A stretch of DNA of 64,000 nt, taken from the NCBI RefSeq assembly GCF_035825295.1, contig NZ_JAYMGI010000002.1:4717001-4781000 (forward strand), read 5' to 3'. Under the pieces are notes generated by a model that saw only the letters and a program-made list of their open reading frames with translations, was not told where the DNA came from and did not search any database. The DNA comes from Actinacidiphila sp. DG2A-62. Its GTDB lineage: Bacteria > Actinomycetota > Actinomycetes > Streptomycetales > Streptomycetaceae. A program made the position numbers and the translations under genes. Positions 62,112 through 64,000 of the stretch are shown here, one piece after another; positions within the stretch are counted from its first letter, which is position 1; each line of letters starts with the position of its first letter.

Positions 62112-63092
62112 TCAGGCCGGGAGCAGCGCCTCGCTCAGGACGAAGGAGGGGTCGACCTGCGCGGCCAGGTCGGCTCCGGTGCGCTCGTTGCCCCAGCTCC
62201 GCGCGTTCTTCTCGTGGAAGTGCACCATCTGCCGGGTGTAGCGGTCCCAGTCCCGGTCCTCGTACGCGCGGTCGGCGCGCTCGTGCAGGGTGCGCAGCGC
62301 CTGCCGGTTCTGCTCCTCCAGCAGTTCGAACGGCTGCGGGCGGCCCTTCTCCATGGCCCGCACCCAGTCCGAGTGGCCCACCGTGACCAGCAGGTCGTCC
62401 CCGACCTCCTCGCGGAGGAAGGCGAGGTCGTCCGCGCCCTGCACCTTGTTGCCGATCACGGCCAGGCCCACCCCGAAGTCGCGCGCGTACTCCTTGTACT
62501 GGCGGTAGACCGCGACGCCCTTGCGGGTCGGCTCGGCGACCAGGAAGGTCAGGTCGAAGCGGGTGAACATGCCGGAGGCGAACGAGTCGCTGCCCGCCGT
62601 CATGTCGACCACCAGATACTCGTCGCGTCCGTCCACGAGGTGGTTCAGGCACAGTTCCACCGCGCCGACCTTGGAGTGGTAGCAGGCCACGCCGAGGTCG
62701 GACTCGTTGAACGGGCCGGTCACCATCAGCCGCACCGACCGCCCGTCGTCCAGCGGAACCTCCGTGGCGCACGAGGCGTAGACCGGGTTGTCCTCGGTGA
62801 GCCGCAGCAGCCGCGAGCCGTGGCCGGGCGGCGTCGTCTTGATCATCGTCTCGGCGGAGGCGATACGGGGGTTGGCGCCGCGCAGATACTCCTTGATCTC
62901 GGGCAGGTGCGCGCCGAGCGCGGGCAGCGCGGCGGCGTCGTCCTCGTCCAGGCCGAGGGCCGGGCCCAGGTGCTGGTTGATGTCCGCGTCGACGGCGAGG
63001 ACGGGCACGCGTGCGGCGGCGAGGTGGCGGACGAAGAGCGAGGACAGCGTCGTCTTGCCGCTGCCGCCCTTCCCGACGAAAGCGATCTTCAT
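62112..63092 (-). CDS. CooC/MinD-like ATP-binding protein
   Basis: The 326-residue P-loop protein opens MKIAFVGKGGSGKTTLSSLF, the deviant Walker A of MinD/ParA/CooC proteins, then VPVLAVDADINQHLGPALGL, SDLGVACYHSKVGAVELCLN, EYLVVDMTAGSDSFASGMFT, LTFLVAEPTRKGVAVYRQYK and VGLAVIGNKVQGADDLAFLR. CooC inserts nickel into CO dehydrogenase, but the C-terminal extension here (NRQALRTLHERADRAYEDRD, MVHFHEKNARSWGNERTGAD) is unlike that. A metallochaperone or regulatory ATPase is likely, and its client is unknown. Confidence 0.75.
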   Translation of the reverse strand: MKIAFVGKGGSGKTTLSSLFVRHLAAARVPVLAVDADINQHLGPALGLDEDDAAALPALGAHLPEIKEYLRGANPRIASAETMIKTTPPGHGSRLLRLTEDNPVYASCATEVPLDDGRSVRLMVTGPFNESDLGVACYHSKVGAVELCLNHLVDGRDEYLVVDMTAGSDSFASGMFTRFDLTFLVAEPTRKGVAVYRQYKEYARDFGVGLAVIGNKVQGADDLAFLREEVGDDLLVTVGHSDWVRAMEKGRPQPFELLEEQNRQALRTLHERADRAYEDRDWDRYTRQMVHFHEKNARSWGNERTGADLAAQVDPSFVLSEALLPA

Positions 63093-63198
63093 GTTCGGTC
63101 AGCGTAGCGGCGGCAGGCCCGCGCGGCGGTGCGCGGAGTGGGGAAGGCCACTCGTTCGGGGTCGATTCGGGCCTGCGGGGGTGCGTAATGTCTTGGGC

Positions 63199-64000
63199 AT
63201 GGCTGAAAACGCTCACTCCGCGTCCGCTCACGCGCAGACCGATCCGCTCGCCGTGCTCGGCGCGCTGCACGGTGTGCCGGAGGCGGTGGACTCCGTACGC
63301 AAGGCCGTTGACGGGGTCTACGGACACCGGGTGATGCGTCGCCGCTCCAACGAGGTCACCTCCGAGGCGGCGCTGCGCGGCGCGCGCGCCTCGGCCGCGC
63401 TGGCCGACGCGGACTGGCCGCTGGAGGAGGTGCGGCGGCGCAGCGACTTCTCGGCCGACGCGCAGGCCCGCACGGTCGGCGCGACGCTCCGGCTGACCGC
63501 GGAGGCCGGTCAACTCCTCGGCGTCTGGCGGCAGTCGCCGGTCCAGGCGCTGGCCCGGCTGCACCTGGTCGCGGCCGGCGGCGCCCAGGCCGGGCCTGGG
63601 GGATCTGCGGACACGGTGGGGCGGCCCCGGCTGGCCGGCGAGCCGGTCGAGGAACCCCTGGTCGGCGTCGAGGAGTTCCCGCTGCCCGAGCCGGGGGAGG
63701 TCAATGCCCGGCTGGAGGGACTGGCCGACCTGCTGCTGGCCGGCACGGCCGCGCCCGCCCTGGTGATAGGCGCCGCGGTGCACGGCGAGCTTCTCTGCCT
63801 GCGGCCCTTCGGCACCTTCAACGGCCCGGTCGCGCGTGCCGCCGAACGCATCGTGCTGGTCGCGAGCGGCCTCGACCCCAAGTCGATCTGCCCGGCCGAG
63901 GTCGGGTACGCGGAGCTGGGTCGCGCCGAGTACCTCAAGGCCCTGGAGGGCTACGCCTCCGGCACGCCCGAGGGCATGTCCGAGTGGATCGTCCACTGCG
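63199..64000 (+). CDS. Fic/DOC-like protein, 3' end outside window
   Basis: ATG 63199 opens a frame that runs off the end with no stop. It reads DPLAVLGALHGVPEAVDSVR, GHRVMRRRSNEVTSEAALRG, LARLHLVAAGGAQAGPGGSA, and AAVHGELLCLRPFGTFNGPV ARAAERIVLVASGLDPKSIC. The R-P-F-G-T-F-N-G-P-V-A-R stretch matches the Fic loop H-P-F-x-D-G-N-G-R-x-x-R but lacks the His, the acidic residue and one Arg. Fic enzymes AMPylate targets, and this loop predicts loss of that activity. Members of this family in Streptomyces are often annotated as oxidoreductases. Confidence 0.7.
   Translation, partial: MAENAHSASAHAQTDPLAVLGALHGVPEAVDSVRKAVDGVYGHRVMRRRSNEVTSEAALRGARASAALADADWPLEEVRRRSDFSADAQARTVGATLRLTAEAGQLLGVWRQSPVQALARLHLVAAGGAQAGPGGSADTVGRPRLAGEPVEEPLVGVEEFPLPEPGEVNARLEGLADLLLAGTAAPALVIGAAVHGELLCLRPFGTFNGPVARAAERIVLVASGLDPKSICPAEVGYAELGRAEYLKALEGYASGTPEGMSEWIVHC

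Overview
The window is very GC-rich, codes mostly with G or C at third positions, uses many GTG starts after GGAGG-like ribosome binding sites, and carries HspR/HAIR heat-shock control, DUF3151 beside fba, MarP, NhaA and Crp. It is a chromosome segment of an actinomycete of the Streptomyces family. Genus and species cannot be fixed from the sequence alone.

Layout. (1) 1-1844: the tail of an RHS-repeat protein whose nuclease toxin tip is broken, then a relic of a DUF2637 gene from an older mobile element. (2) 1845-17424: a 15.6-kb integrative mobilizable element in a tRNA-Gly(CCC) gene. It is bounded by a 44-bp duplication of the tRNA 3' half, and each copy has its own copy of the tRNA terminator hairpin. 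From right to left the element holds integrase and excisionase, an initiator plus helicase-loader pair with candidate origin repeats inside the initiator gene, a DUF2637 membrane protein, MobC and relaxase, then cargo. The cargo is an HATPase/XRE pair, an XRE-TPR regulator with a flavoprotein, a chimeric MurA-HEAT gene, an IS5-family insertion with its own passenger gene, and decayed fragments. No TraB/FtsK-like transfer motor is visible. (3) 17381-32264: tRNA-Gly, a small zinc-ribbon protein, dcd, DUF2000, a Yip1-like membrane protein, a DsbA-like lipoprotein, a membrane Fe-S oxidoreductase, an out-of-frame LytR-CpsA-Psr gene with a 17-bp tandem repeat, the dnaK-grpE-dnaJ-hspR operon, an FBP-domain protein, a PPOX protein and a P450. 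(4) 32359-39000: clpB split by a one-base lesion into two ORFs that meet at TGATG, then an RloA/RloB (AbiL-like) ATPase-nuclease pair, a YbjN protein and a polytopic glycosyltransferase. (5) 39194-52666: two XRE regulators, a GNAT enzyme, a SulP-carbonic anhydrase fusion, acs, nhaA, a holin-like protein, an epoxide-hydrolase-like enzyme, marP, a CoA-type NUDIX enzyme, nth and crp. (6) 52939-64000: a tryptophan-to-anthranilate cassette (TDO, kynureninase, formamidase-like hydrolase), DUF3152, DUF3151, fba, pyrE, an aldose epimerase, a SRPBCC membrane protein, a CooC/MinD-like ATPase and the start of a Fic-like gene.

How the parts work together. The heat-shock genes form one HspR regulon: HAIR operators precede both dnaK and clpB, and hspR is the last gene of the dnaK operon. 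The element has an O/P-like replication pair and a MobC-relaxase pair, so it probably replicates after excision and borrows a conjugation machine. The kyn genes overlap and would convert tryptophan to anthranilate. Several genes carry single-base or repeat-length lesions (clpB, the LCP gene, the element's HATPase gene). These could be biology or sequencing error, so they are reported as observations with checks.
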